A program made the translations under genes and the position numbers. 64,000 bases of DNA from Petunia secreta (taxonomy: Eukaryota > Streptophyta > Magnoliopsida > Solanales > Solanaceae), in contig JARKIP010000033.1 of the NCBI GenBank assembly GCA_029990175.1, forward strand, positions 5,394,001 to 5,458,000, given 5' to 3'. Positions 33,754 through 44,559 of the stretch are shown here, piece by piece. The notes below the pieces were generated by a model that saw only the letters and a program-made list of their open reading frames with translations, was not told the origin of the DNA and made no database searches. Numbering within the stretch: the stretch's first letter is position 1; every line of letters starts with the position of its first letter.

Positions 33754-34530
33754 AAATCCGTGTTTGATTAAAGCAAAAATAGCACTACAAGAAATTAGTA
33801 AATGAAAGCAATAAATGAGCTAAATAAAGAGTGTACCAATTCTTATTAAGATCCCAAGGGCTATGAAGAAGTCGATTGCTCCTTTTCTAAAGCTGCTATT
33901 TACAAAGAGAATACTCAACAAAGAGTGTCATGTAAAGTTGTATTTAGTAAAGTAATAGGGAATGTGTTACATGAATATTTTCAAGGATATTTATACTAAG
34001 TTGTAACGTAAGAGGTTTCCAATACATATTTGGCCACGTGCCCTCTCTAAGATAAGGTTTTATTTTTTTAGGGATTGTGGACGTTAGTGTCAGTACAGCT
34101 GACATATATGTCGTCTTCTTATGCCCGAGCTCTACGAAATCCAATGTTTACTTGATGTGTTTCTGGTGCCCATTGTGTCCGAGGCTTGCTCGAGTCCAGT
34201 TATCGTTCCTTTGGCATTGACAAAGTATCATATTTGGTTCCATTTCATCTTCATACGCCTTTCTTCTAATACCATGTGGTTGATCTTGCTGGTTACGTGG
34301 CTAGTGAGAATTTTACCTAATACAGATAGTCTCTCCACTCTCGAAGTAATAAAAGTTATGCCCGGAGAGTAAAAGTGATTCACAGCTTGGATAACTACTG
34401 TCTTGTCTTGGAGGGTCTATTGATGACCATCTTGTCACTTTAATGCTTTATTGTGCACATGTGTGTGGCTCTAGGTTATGTTGATTGCTTTTTCTAGTCT
34501 TTTGAGGTAATGATGGATCATTTGATTAGT
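33754..34530 (-). other. Unassigned DNA, possibly part of the Tat-4 3' LTR
   Basis: Lies to the left of the Tat-4 accessory gene, where the 3' LTR of a minus-strand element is expected. A TATA-like TATAAATATCC is read on the minus strand at about 33986-33996, followed by a leader-like AT-rich stretch. No LTR ends could be fixed because the presumed partner is outside the window and Tat-2 may have split this one. Confidence 0.3.
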
Positions 34531-34535
34531 TTGTT

Positions 34536-36609
34536 ATGCAATGCCTTTCACCATTTCTCATTGATTTATTTGTCTTTCTTGCTTTAGTCTTCTTTATTTC
34601 TCCTTTATTCCTCTATCATTTTCTTGTTAACTCCGCCTTTTTTGTTTCGTCTTCCGTAAGACGAATAACTTCCCAAGTTGTCAATTCCAAACCGAATTTA
34701 AATATTTCTCTTATCGGTGCTGGCTTGGGTGTTAATATGGAGGAGGCTGATAAAGCTATAGGTAGATCCCATCGTCCTCCTTTTCTGACCATTGATAAAT
34801 CGGTGAAGCTTGCTGACAAGATTATTCCCAAAAAAAAAAAAAAATCCACTAAGAAAAATAAAAAACATTTGGATATGCCAAGGAATAATTTTGGTGGCAG
34901 AGGTGATATTGTGGCAGATATTCCGTCGAAGATCCGTTCTGAGCACGTTCCTAAAGTTATGAATAAGTGTGGATGGGGCCCTAAGGTTTTAGTCCTTCCA
35001 ATAGGAGATGATGGTTGAATTACTGATTGTATCTCGAGTGAACCGTGTCTTTACACGTACATTTTTACAATTAATTATTGTTATTCGAGATAATGGGATA
35101 ATCGGCTTATGTCAAAAGTATCAAATATTGGCCAAGTGGGGCCCCAAGTTAGGAGGGTTGTGGCTTGTCTTAGAGAGCTTGCAGCCAGGCTAGATTGCCT
35201 TTCAACCTTCTCCACCTCTTGTATCTTTATTCTTCCAAGTACTTTTTTTTTTGCAGGGGTATGGTTCTTATGGTGGCCCGTGTTCACGTGGCTCTTATTT
35301 CCACCATTGACAATGTTGATGATCAGGAGCAGTACGAGAGATTCATACACATCCCCTAGGATCAATTGTCACTTCCTAACAAGTCCCCAGACAGGTGGAA
35401 TGAAGATCGTAAATTTTCCCTCTTATTTATATATATGTATATTTTATTTTCCAGTGGCCTTGCAACCTCGTTACTTTCCTTTTAGTTTGTAGCTTCGAAA
35501 GGGCATATTGAGCCCATGCTCGTGCTTTGAGAGTGGGTGGTTGGTATTTCGTAGGTCACTAGTCCTTCGGGAAGGAAATGGAAGAATATTTCCCTGGCCA
35601 GAGGATAGAAAGAAAAAAACCATGGTGAGGGTTCTGTCATGCCTCTATACAGTTTATTTGTGGTTTACCATCTTTCTTTAATCTTGTTTGTTTTTGGCTT
35701 TCTTCCCAAGAAAAAGGTTTGGGGCTCCTCCAAATGTATTAAAATTGCGGAGTGGAATGTACGTAAGGCTTTAAAGAGGAAAGCCAAAGTTTCTCTCTCG
35801 GTGGCTTATTTTTGTATCGCTGTTAAAAAAATGAGGGTAGAAGATCCCTGTGAGTCTCTTGTTTGCAATAGTTATGGTCGGGAAACTGTATCCCCATTAT
35901 TGGAGAATAACACCCTTCAGGTAGGAATTGTCGAAGGGCCATGTACTAGGGGTGGGAATCAGGCCTTGCCCATCCGCTGGTTATAGGGGAAGTCCACGGG
36001 TCTTGTCTATGATTGCTTGAGCGAGATCATACGACTTTAGTTCTTGAAGTTCCCGGTCGGATTGTCTCTGCCATTTATGCTTATGTTGTTCTTGTTTATT
36101 GCTTCAATCTTATGATCCGAGCTGATATGCTGCAGAGGCTTGGGGAGGCTGTTCCGAGTTTAGAGGAAGTAAAAAAGCGATGGGCGGACCATGGAAATTC
36201 CGTTTTCTAACCAGCGTTCATAGCTCATGACTCCACTTGACCGAAGACCTTTCTTATGCGCACGGGACTCAGATGGCTTTTGAAGCTGAGGTGAGGGAGA
36301 TCAAGGTCGCTCTGAAGGCTTCGAAGGAGGAGGCGTCCTATATAGAATTGGAGAATGTTTAGTTGGGGGGGGGGGGAGAGAGAGAGAGAGAGAGACCCGA
36401 AATTAAGACCATGAGGCAAATATCAAAGAATCAAAGAAATTGGCTACCCGTCTCAAGGCCCACTTGGCATTTTTGCCTTCTAGAGGCGATTTAGTCGCTT
36501 CTGGTGAGGACGAAAGCTCGAGCAGAAATCTTGTCATGGAATCTGGAGAAGAGGAAGACAAGGAGAAATCTTCTTCTAGGTATCCTTCACTCAATCCTTC
36601 AACTTTTTA
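34536..36609 (+). pseudogene. Tat-4 antisense accessory gene (putative gypsy-type transposon family)
   Basis: On the strand opposite to Tat-4 pol. The first readable part (34536-35018) has a Lys-rich segment like a nuclear-localisation signal, then KVMNKCGWGPKVLVLP. A second part (35109-35350) reads VGPQVRRVVACLRELAARL, then after a tttttttttgcag splice-acceptor-like string (about 35257) RG.VLM..RVHVALISTIDNVDDQ...RFIHIP and SPDRWNEDR. The order matches the plant family annotated as 'putative gypsy type transposon' (RGG..KL..RA...SSID....RFVR). The end (about 36120-36609) is a coiled-coil stretch and an acidic Ser/Glu tail. Stops and shifts break the frames. Role in living relatives is not settled. 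Confidence 0.6.
36365..36395 (+). repeat. (G)n(GA)n microsatellite
   Basis: Twelve G then about nine GA units. It interrupts the coiled-coil end of the accessory gene and shifts its frame. Confidence 0.9.
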
Positions 36610-37517
36610 ATTATTTTCTTTGTCCCTAATTCCCATCATTATTTTTTTGCTTCGTTATGTGCACATAGCCTTTTTTATTTTAAATAATAAAAGACATTGT
36701 CTTTACTTATTGCTAATTTCTCAAGCTTTTTTGTGATTTGGATGTTCCTTCTTAATGCATTTTTAGAAATGGAGATTTCGAGTCCTGGAATTAGGATAGT
36801 TTTATAAAGTTAACTTCTTATCTCTAAGTGAGGGGCAGATCAATGGCCCAAGATCTCTGTGTATGAAAATAAACTCTCATTTTCACGTTAGCATTTGTGG
36901 AAAAAGAATTATGAGTGTATTTTTGCTCAACTTCATCATAAATTTGAAAGTAGCTATGTATATTATTAACAAGGCCGCAAGTAGGGAATAAACTTATATG
37001 TTCTTGATTAATGGAATAAATGTCGTGTCAAAATGGGGCCACTGTTAGGCATCGTTGTACATTTGAAGAAACCCAAAGCAGGGAGAAAGAGAAGGGTCGA
37101 TATTGGGCTGCTGTATACATATAGTGAATTAGCCATTCTTCTAAAGTCATAGCCACGTGCGGGTGTATGTTAAGCAGAGATGAGTCATCCCAGTATGTGT
37201 AGGCTTTGTAGTGCGAGCTTGAAGGTTTGAAAGGTCGGACACTAATTTGTGTTGTTCTGGATTTTTCCTTTGTTTTCCCCTGTCGGTCCAATTCCTGAGA
37301 AGAAAGTGATGGGACAAAAAATAGAACATGAGCTCTTAAATAAATAAGCGATGCCAGATTTTTTTGTCAGAAATTATTGGAGGGGGCCGGGAACTACTGT
37401 CGATTCCAAGGGATGTCATATATCCGTAATCATCATTTAACCCAACTATGTCTGCTATTCAAAAGAAAACATGAGAGAGTAAAGACAAACTTGACAGTTC
37501 AACGGTAGTATTTCATA
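36610..37517. other. Tat-4 region between accessory gene and pol, no gene seen
   Basis: AT-rich with only short frames. It is the internal 3' region of Tat-4. Nothing was recognised. Confidence 0.4.
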
Positions 37518-38079
37518 AGATGAGCAATGTTCCAATTAGATTGGAGTGGTGTCCGCTCTAGTTTGTATCTTCCCTTACATACCAGCTCCACAACTCGAAC
37601 TGACCTTCCCAATTGGATCCCAGCTACCCAACGTTGGGCTCTTGATTTCCTGCTTGAATGTTACAGAGTACATAATCTCGATTTTTTAAAGCTTCGAAAG
37701 CTACCTTTTTTATTATAACATTTTTTCCGTCATTTTGTTTGTGCTACCATTTGGATCAATTCTATTTCTCTGAGTCCTTTGACCAGATCGAGGACCATTG
37801 TTATGACCTAAGTGTTTAGTTCTTCGGTCGTGTGAGCGTATATGCAGTTTGGCTGCCCCAGTTCCACTAGGATCAAAGGCTCATCACCATAAACTAATGA
37901 GAGTGGAATTTCACCAATAATACTTTTCAAAGTTGTTCGGTATTCCCGTAGAACTCCTGACAACTGCTCCGACCATCGTCCTTTGGCCTTGTCCAACCTT
38001 TTTCTCAAGCTTCAAGTAAGGTCTTGTTGGATGATTCAGCTTGCTCATTAGCACATGGGTGATAAATAGTGGACGTTAT
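37518..38079 (-). pseudogene. Tat-4 integrase, C-terminal half
   Basis: On the minus strand, from the Tat-3 junction (38074) down. The reading YHPCANEQAESSNKT carries the third catalytic residue E. It is followed by KRLDKAKGRWSEQLSGVLREYRTT (frame 38008-37808), then a degraded C-terminal part with a GSNWEG block and an end WNIAHLMKYYR with a stop near 37518. The upstream half is at 58244-58680, 20 kb away on the other side of Tat-3. Confidence 0.83.
38075..38079. repeat. TSD of Tat-3, left copy (GTTAT)
   Basis: GTTAT here and at 58239-58243 bracket Tat-3 inside the integrase of Tat-4. Confidence 0.88.
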
Positions 38080-38558
38080 TGTTTATGCCTAAAATAGTAT
38101 GTCTAGGCTAAACAATTAAATTTATGAGAGGGTCACAAGAAATACAGTAATATACGATGAAAAAAAGTAAGTGGAGAAGAAAATAATAGACCAAAAAGTA
38201 AAGAGTTTTATCCTTGAGAATAGTTGGATTCTCTGTGAATCGCTTGATGTACAATACAATGTAAGGAGGGGTATTTATAGTAGAGATTACTCAGTTCTAA
38301 TTATGGTAAAATACAAAGATTAATAAAGGCCATGGGCCTATAAACTCAAGACAGTTGTGTATACGAAACCCTTACTAGGAGACTATAAACCTAAGGCTGC
38401 GGGATGTATGCCTTGCGTTCTACGCCTGTACCGCCTAAACGGTCATAACTCGTAGAGCAGACGTGTATCCTCTATGCCCGTAATTTGTAGGATAAGACTA
38501 GTCTCGCTAGCTCGACTCATATCCCTGTAATAATAGGTGGCATAGTTTTGCCAACACA
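38080..38558 (-). repeat. Tat-3 3' LTR
   Basis: 479 bp; the minus-strand start is TGTGTTGG and the end GGCATAAACA. TATAAATA on minus at 38272-38279. A polypurine tract (minus, ACCAAGTGGGCAGACTGAC) adjoins it at 38559-38577. Confidence 0.9.
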
Positions 38559-38599
38559 GTCAGTCTGCCCACTTGGTGAGTGCTAATGCAAGTAGTCAG

Positions 38600-40560
38600 G
38601 AAGTGAAAGTGGTGTACACGATGAATGTGAAAGGATATCTCACTGACTCCTTGAAACTTGCAGTCTCTGTGACCCAGAATGATGCTTATTTCTTCGAGAA
38701 CTCTGTGTGCTTTCATCTGATTGGTTGATGTTGATTCCATCTACCTTTCCAAGAATCTTTTCACTGCATCGAATCATTTCATATCTCAAGCCATAATTAT
38801 GCTTGACCGTTTCATGCTCCATCCTTATCTTTTCTAGTCTATTAAGAGGGGCATCGTGATAGTAGTTGAATCACAAATCTTCTTCAGAAAAAATACTTGT
38901 TTCCTTATAAAAATATAAATCTTCTTTCTTAAAAAATATTTGCCTTTGATCCTGGTCTGATATCCCTAGAAAAAACTTATTTGTTCAGAATGGATGGTAC
39001 ATGAGGAAACTGTAGGAAAAAGACCATATGTAGTTTTCTTCTTCTTTTCCTCCATTCATGATTGGATGAACGGAGTCCCCTAAGTCATGAAATTTGATTG
39101 GGATTCTAATAATTTTCTTCCAAATATCTTCATTGTGGCATGTGCACTGATTACAGTGTGCTCTTCTTCTAACACGGCGGTTGCTGTGATATCCCTCTTG
39201 TCATGCGAGGTCAGGAGGCTCAACCCCATCTGCTATTGTGAGGCTTCTCTTCTGAGACATCGATGTAGCTCATTTATTAGAACTAGGTTGAGGTTCCAAT
39301 TCTTGGCTCTGTTTTATGGCGGGCAAGGGGATATAGCTTCGAGCCATCAGCCGGTCAAGGAGTCACCAAATTCTGAATCTGTTCACGATTCTTGGCTTTC
39401 ATCTTGTTCGTCTGGTTCGGCCAGATTACTGCTGCAACGCCTCATTGGCCGCTGGCTGTGGAATACCCAGGGAAGAGGTTCCCTTGTGGTAGGTTTCCAG
39501 CTCAAACCTCCCTGTCTTCGGTAAGCTTCTAATTGCGTTGAAGCTCTGCGGGGCAGTGCATTCCTATTTGACTTGCGGGGGTCGAAGCAAATCTTCAAGT
39601 TTCTCTTCAAGTTCAGCGGACGAGATGGAGAAAGGATGTGTTCGTGCTCAGACGCTTTCGAGGACCCTTGCTTTGATCAAGGTATCCGGTCCTTGGTTAC
39701 ATCAGTGGTTGTCATATCCCCTAATGTCGGGAAAACTTCGAACTGCTTCGCGGCTTGTAGCTACAATCTAGATGAAGGATCTTCAACCGTGCAAATTTTG
39801 AGAAGTTTAAAGTTTTGCCTTTTTTTTTTTAGTTTTTTTATAATACCTATACTGAACAGTGTTGTATTCAAAAGGACTTAATCATATATTATGAGCCTAC
39901 GGGATGTTTGTTAACAATGAAACAGACGTCCATTAATATGTTTATGCGTGCTCGTATAGTTAATCAACACGTTTTGTGTGCCTTTCTGGGCTAGTGTCTT
40001 TAAATACGGGTGTGAGCACTGAGGGGCGCTTCATTTGCGTCAGTGTAAGATGGCTTGTATTGCACCCACAATGGGAAGTCTTTAGCCCATGTGCGAACCG
40101 GGCATTTTTGCATTCCAACTAGAACGTCTTTGCTTGTATACTCGAGTATTTTAATACTTTCTGGCACTATGCGGGCGGGCGTCCCCACCAGCATGTAGGT
40201 ACAATTTGTTGAATTGACGAGTTCAATTTATAAATAATGCCTGGTAGCTGAGCTAGACGTGATCTAGCTCTAAACGAGTAGTTTACCCTACTTTTTTTCG
40301 CAAAAAGTAGGTGTATTACTTCAATTTATGTCTGGCCGGGGCTATGAATATTTGAATTGAATTGTAAAACTGACTAACTAAAATAGTAGTTTTATTGATA
40401 AATGAAGGCGCAGGGCCTGAACTGTTGTGGGTGAAAACCCGTAATATAGCTGATGAGTATGAAAATAATGCGATCAAAATTAAAAGAAACTAGAGACTTA
40501 ATTAAAGTAAATACTGAAAAGGATTGTACTTCCAACATTGAGTGGAGGCGTCCACCTGGG
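38600..40560 (+). other. Tat-3 3' internal region with open antisense frames
   Basis: The strand opposite to the element has a 145-codon frame at 39087-39524 (MKFDWDSNNFLPNIF, VCSSSNTAVAVISLLSCEVR, LLLQRLIGRWLWNTQ) and a 102-codon frame at 39573-39881 ending SYNLDEGSSTVQI. Both align with the antisense readings of Tat-1 and Tat-2. An upstream piece (DPG..SLEKTYLFRMD near 38950) matches the N-terminal part. It is the longest surviving version of the candidate antisense gene. Confidence 0.48.
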
Positions 40561-40579
40561 TCCCCTCATCGGAGGGTGT

Positions 40580-41069
40580 TTAGCCTCGAGATGTGACCTG
40601 TGGGCCACTGACCACCCGATGGTATAAATCCCCATCGATCAAACAATAATGAACTGCCTGCTTCCACCGCTGTCTGCTTTCTAACTTGTCTTCGGGGAGT
40701 ATTCCCTTATCCAAGTAGTTAATTAGTGCATGGTGTTGTTCTGAAGTGGAACCTGTGCTTGGAACTTCAAGGTTCATCAGGTCCGTGGAGGTTAGCTCAA
40801 TTACTATCTGCTGATCATCTGAATCAGTGTGTGAATCCTCAGGCACTTCGTCCTCGTTTGAGCTTTCCTCCTGATAGACAAACTCCCATTCGTGAAATTT
40901 TTGAAAAGTGTTTTAATTTTTCGTTGTTGATCTGGCGCATAGATGTCCTTCGTGGTAAAAACCTCATTCGCTCGACTGACCACCAACTGGGAACTATTAT
41001 AGAGGCTGACCTCCCTGGCCTCCAATATGTAGGCTAAGTCAAGAGCTTGAGTTATAGCCTCATATTCTG
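40580..41069 (-). pseudogene. Tat-3 archaeal-type RNase H (second part) and linker
   Basis: Frame 41025-40804 begins in the RNase H domain (EAREVSLYNSSQLVVS), and frame 40846-40580 has VIELTSTDLMNLEVPSTGS and CLIDGDLYHRVVSGPQ, almost the same as Tat-1. Integrase does not follow. The first part of this RNase H is at 54884-55050, beyond the MULE; the reading frame resumes across the 9-bp TSD. Confidence 0.82.
41061..41069. repeat. MULE TSD, left copy (CATATTCTG)
   Basis: Nine bases repeated at 54875-54883. Nine is the standard Mutator target duplication length. Confidence 0.92.
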
Positions 41070-41125
41070 GGGAAATTTAACGAAAAAGACCTCTTTGAAG
41101 GCTTCAATTAAAAAAATAACCTCCA
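41070..41125 (+). repeat. MULE left terminal inverted repeat
   Basis: Pairs with the reverse complement of about 54820-54874 with roughly two thirds identity by eye. Both begin with G. Confidence 0.75.
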
Positions 41126-41677
41126 AGTTTTAAAAATTGGGTAGATGACCTCTTCCTAGATAATCATAATTAGGACTTAATTAGAAAAAAAAATGCCTAC
41201 ACATTCCATCCCCCCAAGTTTTGAATATTACACTTTGGTCTATACCAAAAAGGAAAATTCCCTCCCTCCAAAAAAAATTTGCAGCACTGGTTCTCCCCAT
41301 TCTTCTCGTTCCAGCTGCCTCCATTGCCCTCTTCTTCAGTTGAAGCTCGTTCCATGCCTCAAACTAGACCATTTTGTTCCGTAGCTATCACAAATCCAAT
41401 TCTCATCTTCAACTTGCTCTCATTTCGTGATTTCTGTCGTGGGAAGCTTTTAAATTTCTAATTTTTGTCTTTTTCAAAAGGTTCAATCAGTCGATCGCGG
41501 TGGGTGCATTGTCATCAAATTAGGTTGGTATCAACTTCATCGTGGTATTTGAAGTGTTTTGAGCTGGTAAGTTGCTTTATCATCTCCGCCATTGTTTTTG
41601 TTCCATTAGAACTCTATTTAGTTCATCGACCTGTTTCAATATATTGTCGGCTTGTTCATAAATCAGTAAATAGAGCT

Positions 41678-42330
41678 ATGATTGGGAGCTATGCAGTAGT
41701 GGGTGCTGATTACAATAGGCAATGGGTAGAGACGCCTAAGTGCTGGTCTTAGCGTTCAAATACTAGTGCAACAGTACCTATTGCATTGAAATTGGAGTGT
41801 ACATTTGACGAGTTGATTGACAGCGTCATTAAACGCGGACAATTAACTTGTGATCAGGGCGATGTATCTATTAGTTATATACTTAGTGCTGCACCTTCTA
41901 GGGGGAAAATAGCTCATTCCTTCATTAGGAATAACAGTGATTTGCGCATATACCTCCCAGAGTAGATGGTAATGGTAGTAGGCCTATTCTTTACATTTCG
42001 CAGGTTGAGAGGTCAGCCGCAGCTTCAAATGCTGTTGTAGCATCTCCCATAGCAGCTGTTCAAATGGAAGAGTCCAGCAATATTATTGCAGATGGTACAT
42101 GCAAATCAATCTTGGACAAGAATATTGAAAAAGCTACGAGCTACCATCCTCATGCCGTCGTGGGAGATAAAAGAACCTGTACATGTAAGACATTTATCAA
42201 AAGGGGCAGGAAAATAGTTAACCACATTCCATCTATCGGGGTAGCATTTACGTCCAAGAAGAGAAGGAATAAATGTTCAAATTGTAAATGACCCGGCCAT
42301 AAAAAAGTAACTTTCCCTCTAGCTAAAATT
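41678..42330 (+). pseudogene. mudrA: mudrA-like MULE transposase, ends only
   Basis: From ATG 41678 the frame reads YAVVGADYNRQWVE..W, a TAG at 41750, then LECTFDELIDSVIKRGQL...VSISYILSA, the PB1-like N-terminal part of MULE transposases. A one-base shift near 41960 leads on to PRVDGNGSRPILYIS. The next open frame (42064-42291) ends in K-K-RRNKCSNCK, then TGA and PGHKKVTFP, the CX2CX4HX4C zinc knuckle that closes many mudrA proteins, with its last Cys changed to Phe. The central DDE domain and SWIM finger are missing, so the element cannot move by itself. Confidence 0.7.
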
Positions 42331-42780
42331 GACAGTGATTTATTATTTATTGATTTTTCCTTAATGAGTGTAATTTTATTTTTCTGAATATTTGTAATAA
42401 CTTGTGAACTGAATAATTTATATCAGTGTTTACTCAGTCTTGTTGTTTACAATCATTAGAGATGTTGATAATAGACCCTTGCTTGCTGCGCTTGAAGTAC
42501 GAAACACTCGATTTTAACAAGTTGACAATAAATCCTAACTAGCTCTGTCCCGATATCTGTAATAATTATTTTTGGTTCCCTGGACACTGTTCGAGCATAT
42601 ACCATATGAGAATAGACTGAAGGCATCATTTCCAACAATTAGCGTGCAAGTGGATTGTGTGATAGATAATAGGCCAGCCGAAACATGTGTCAGGTTCTTT
42701 AAAGGGTGCACTGCCCAAAGTAAGAACTATCCCGTCGGATACAATGGCTCTAATAACTCCTGTCTCTTAACCTTCTTACC
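42331..42780. other. MULE interior, no gene seen
   Basis: AT-rich. Contains several GTTGAcAATAA/GTTGATAATA strings (42468, 42515) and, from 42660 on, a promoter-like block repeated at 44000-44160. Confidence 0.45.
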
Positions 42781-42788
42781 CTATATAT

Positions 42789-42796
42789 TATAAATA
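42789..42796 (+). promoter_or_regulatory. TATA box of small gene 1
   Basis: TATAAATA about 90 bp before ATG 42886. The upstream block (about 42660-42790) resembles that before small gene 2. Confidence 0.55.
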
Positions 42797-42885
42797 GGGC
42801 CATCATTTTCTAATATTTTACACACCTATTAACAAGTTAATCTATCTACTTTTTGCCTCCTTGATCTTCTCCATTTCTTTAAAAC

Positions 42886-43192
42886 ATGCCAGACGCAAGT
42901 AACAACCATGTCATGCCGGATGGATGGTACATCCGAACTAGGAACCGTACATGCTTCACTCCAACTATAAATGGATATTCATGTTTAAAATGTGATCTAG
43001 TAAGTTTCGTACCTCGTTCTTTAATATTTGGATTTATTTACCGTAGTTATTTGATATTCTTTTACCCGACTATACGATGTTAGCTGTTATCTACAGTGGT
43101 GACATTAGGTTCTTCATGGAACTCCATGTGACACCGTCTTTCAAAACGCTTCGGCGAGGTTGTTACGGTTTTTTAATGATCGTCATATAGTT
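42886..43192 (+). CDS. Small unknown gene 1 in the MULE
   Basis: ATG 42886 opens a frame with MPDASNNHVMPDGWYIRTRN and Cys residues (SCLKCDL) up to a GTAAGT splice-donor-like site at 43000. A ctacag acceptor-like site lies at 43089-43094, followed by a frame VTPSFKTLRRGC to a TAG near 43192. Read unspliced, the frame runs 65 codons to 43083. I do not recognise the product. Evidence for a gene is the well-placed TATA box, the splice-like sites and the parallel with small gene 2. Confidence 0.3.
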
Positions 43193-43271
43193 GAAGGCCA
43201 AGTTCTCCACTTCCAATAATGCGTCGACATATTGAATATGGTGTATGTTTTCGTGTTCATATGATTCCACG

Positions 43272-43303
43272 AACAAGCAGACCTTTCTGAGTAAAGAAAG
43301 CTC
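43272..43303. other. Degenerate copy of the 44515 inverted repeat
   Basis: ctttctgag-taaagaaagctcttt resembles the perfect inverted repeat after small gene 2, in the same place relative to small gene 1. Confidence 0.5.
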
Positions 43304-43454
43304 TTTTTTTATTAATATATTTATTAAAAATATTATCAATAAAAATGGATGATATTTTGTCTGCGTATTAATGCTGGTGTTCCTGTGTTTACTCTGTCTT
43401 ATCATTTAATATACTTAGATATGTTGATAATACACTCTTGATGCGCTAGAAATT

Positions 43455-43800
43455 GGTATTTTTTTGGCAAAGCATGTGTAGTTGACAATTGATCGTTAAT
43501 TGGTACAATAAACTTTTAACTGGCTGTATTGATGCAAATTGTTTTGGACAACTGGGAATAAAATATGGTATTTTTTGGCAAAGTATGTGTAGTGGAAAAT
43601 CGATCATAAGTTGGTTGACAATAAACTTTAACTGGTTGTATTGAGTTGCAAATTTTTTTGGACAACTAGGAATAAAATATAGTATTTTTTGGCAAAGTAT
43701 GTGTAGTGGACAATCAATCGTAAGTTGGTTAATAATATACTTTAACTGGTTGTATTGAGTTGTAAATTTTTTTGGACAACTAGGAAGAAAATAGTGTATA
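43455..43800 (+). repeat. Tandem repeat, about 113 bp, three copies
   Basis: Each copy begins ggtattttttggcaaagtatg, then gtagtTgacaat, and ends tttggacaactaggaata. Starts are at about 43455, 43567 and 43681. Copies 2 and 3 are more alike than either is to copy 1. Each contains the GTTGACAAT-type motif found elsewhere in the MULE. Confidence 0.9.
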
Positions 43801-44158
43801 AACCACTATACATGGTCTACACTATATAAATGTTTGATTTATACTAAATTGAACATTTATCGTTTAAGTTGGCTATTCGATCATATACCAAAATCGTATA
43901 GATAAAGACAGAGATATTGTTTCAAACAATGATAACTAAGTGTCATATATTAATAGACAACAAACTTAATGAGTAAGCTAAGTATATTGAGTGGTAGATA
44001 ATAGGTAAGTGTAACATGTCAGGTTGATTAAGGGGTGCACTGCTCAAGTTGGGCATGTCCCATCGGATTCAATGGAGGAAAGAGAAAAGTCTCACCGGGA
44101 ACAGGTTTTAATCATGACTGTTGGATCCCCCCACCCCTATCCTTTCACCTTTTTCAAC

Positions 44159-44166
44159 TATATATA
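44159..44166 (+). promoter_or_regulatory. TATA box of small gene 2
   Basis: TATATATA about 80 bp before ATG 44244, in a block alignable with 42660-42800. Confidence 0.5.
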
Positions 44167-44243
44167 GGACCACTTTTTACTCTTTTTTTCACAAAACTCC
44201 AACTAAAAAATCTCAACTTTTCTTAAGCTTTTTTCTGCACAAC

Positions 44244-44474
44244 AATGGCGTATCCACCCATCCAAGATGCACCCCTCATCCACAAGCACTTGACGTTCTC
44301 ATTCGAACAATGAATGAGGACATGCAGAGGCAAGAAAGGAACATTAGGCGCATTGCACGTATGCTTCATGCAATGTGCCGCTGCGGCGGTATCAACCCCG
44401 ACGACCTCATCACCTCCCCGGTTCCCCATAAGTTCAAAAATTTTAAGTATTTCGAATATTTTAAGTTAGTTTAA
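44244..44474 (+). pseudogene. Small unknown gene 2 in the MULE, one frameshift
   Basis: ATG 44244 opens MAYPPIQDAP and stops after 22 codons. One base of shift near 44275 joins it to a frame that reads LDVLIRTMNEDMQRQER, NIRRIARMLHAMCRCGGI and ends at 44474. The product would be about 75 residues with a basic amphipathic helix. I do not know the family. Small gene 3 also encodes a short helical protein, but the sequences are not clearly alike. Confidence 0.35.
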
Positions 44475-44514
44475 GTTCTTATGCATTTTGTTTTTTGATA
44501 TTGTTATCTAGGGA

Positions 44515-44544
44515 AAAGAGCTTTCTGATTAAAGAAAGCTCTTT
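44515..44544. repeat. Perfect 12-bp inverted repeat
   Basis: AAAGAGCTTTCT, six-base spacer, AGAAAGCTCTTT. It can form a hairpin about 40 bp after small gene 2. It may act at the RNA 3' end. Confidence 0.85.
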
Positions 44545-44559
44545 ATTATGTAATTATTA

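Noticed and set aside
34536..35018. 160-codon plus-strand frame as a host gene
   Set aside because: It sits where Tat elements carry antisense accessory genes and its downstream parts match that family, so it was kept as element cargo.
43455..43800. CRISPR-like array
   Set aside because: Three adjacent 113-bp copies without unique spacers, in a plant MULE: an ordinary tandem repeat.
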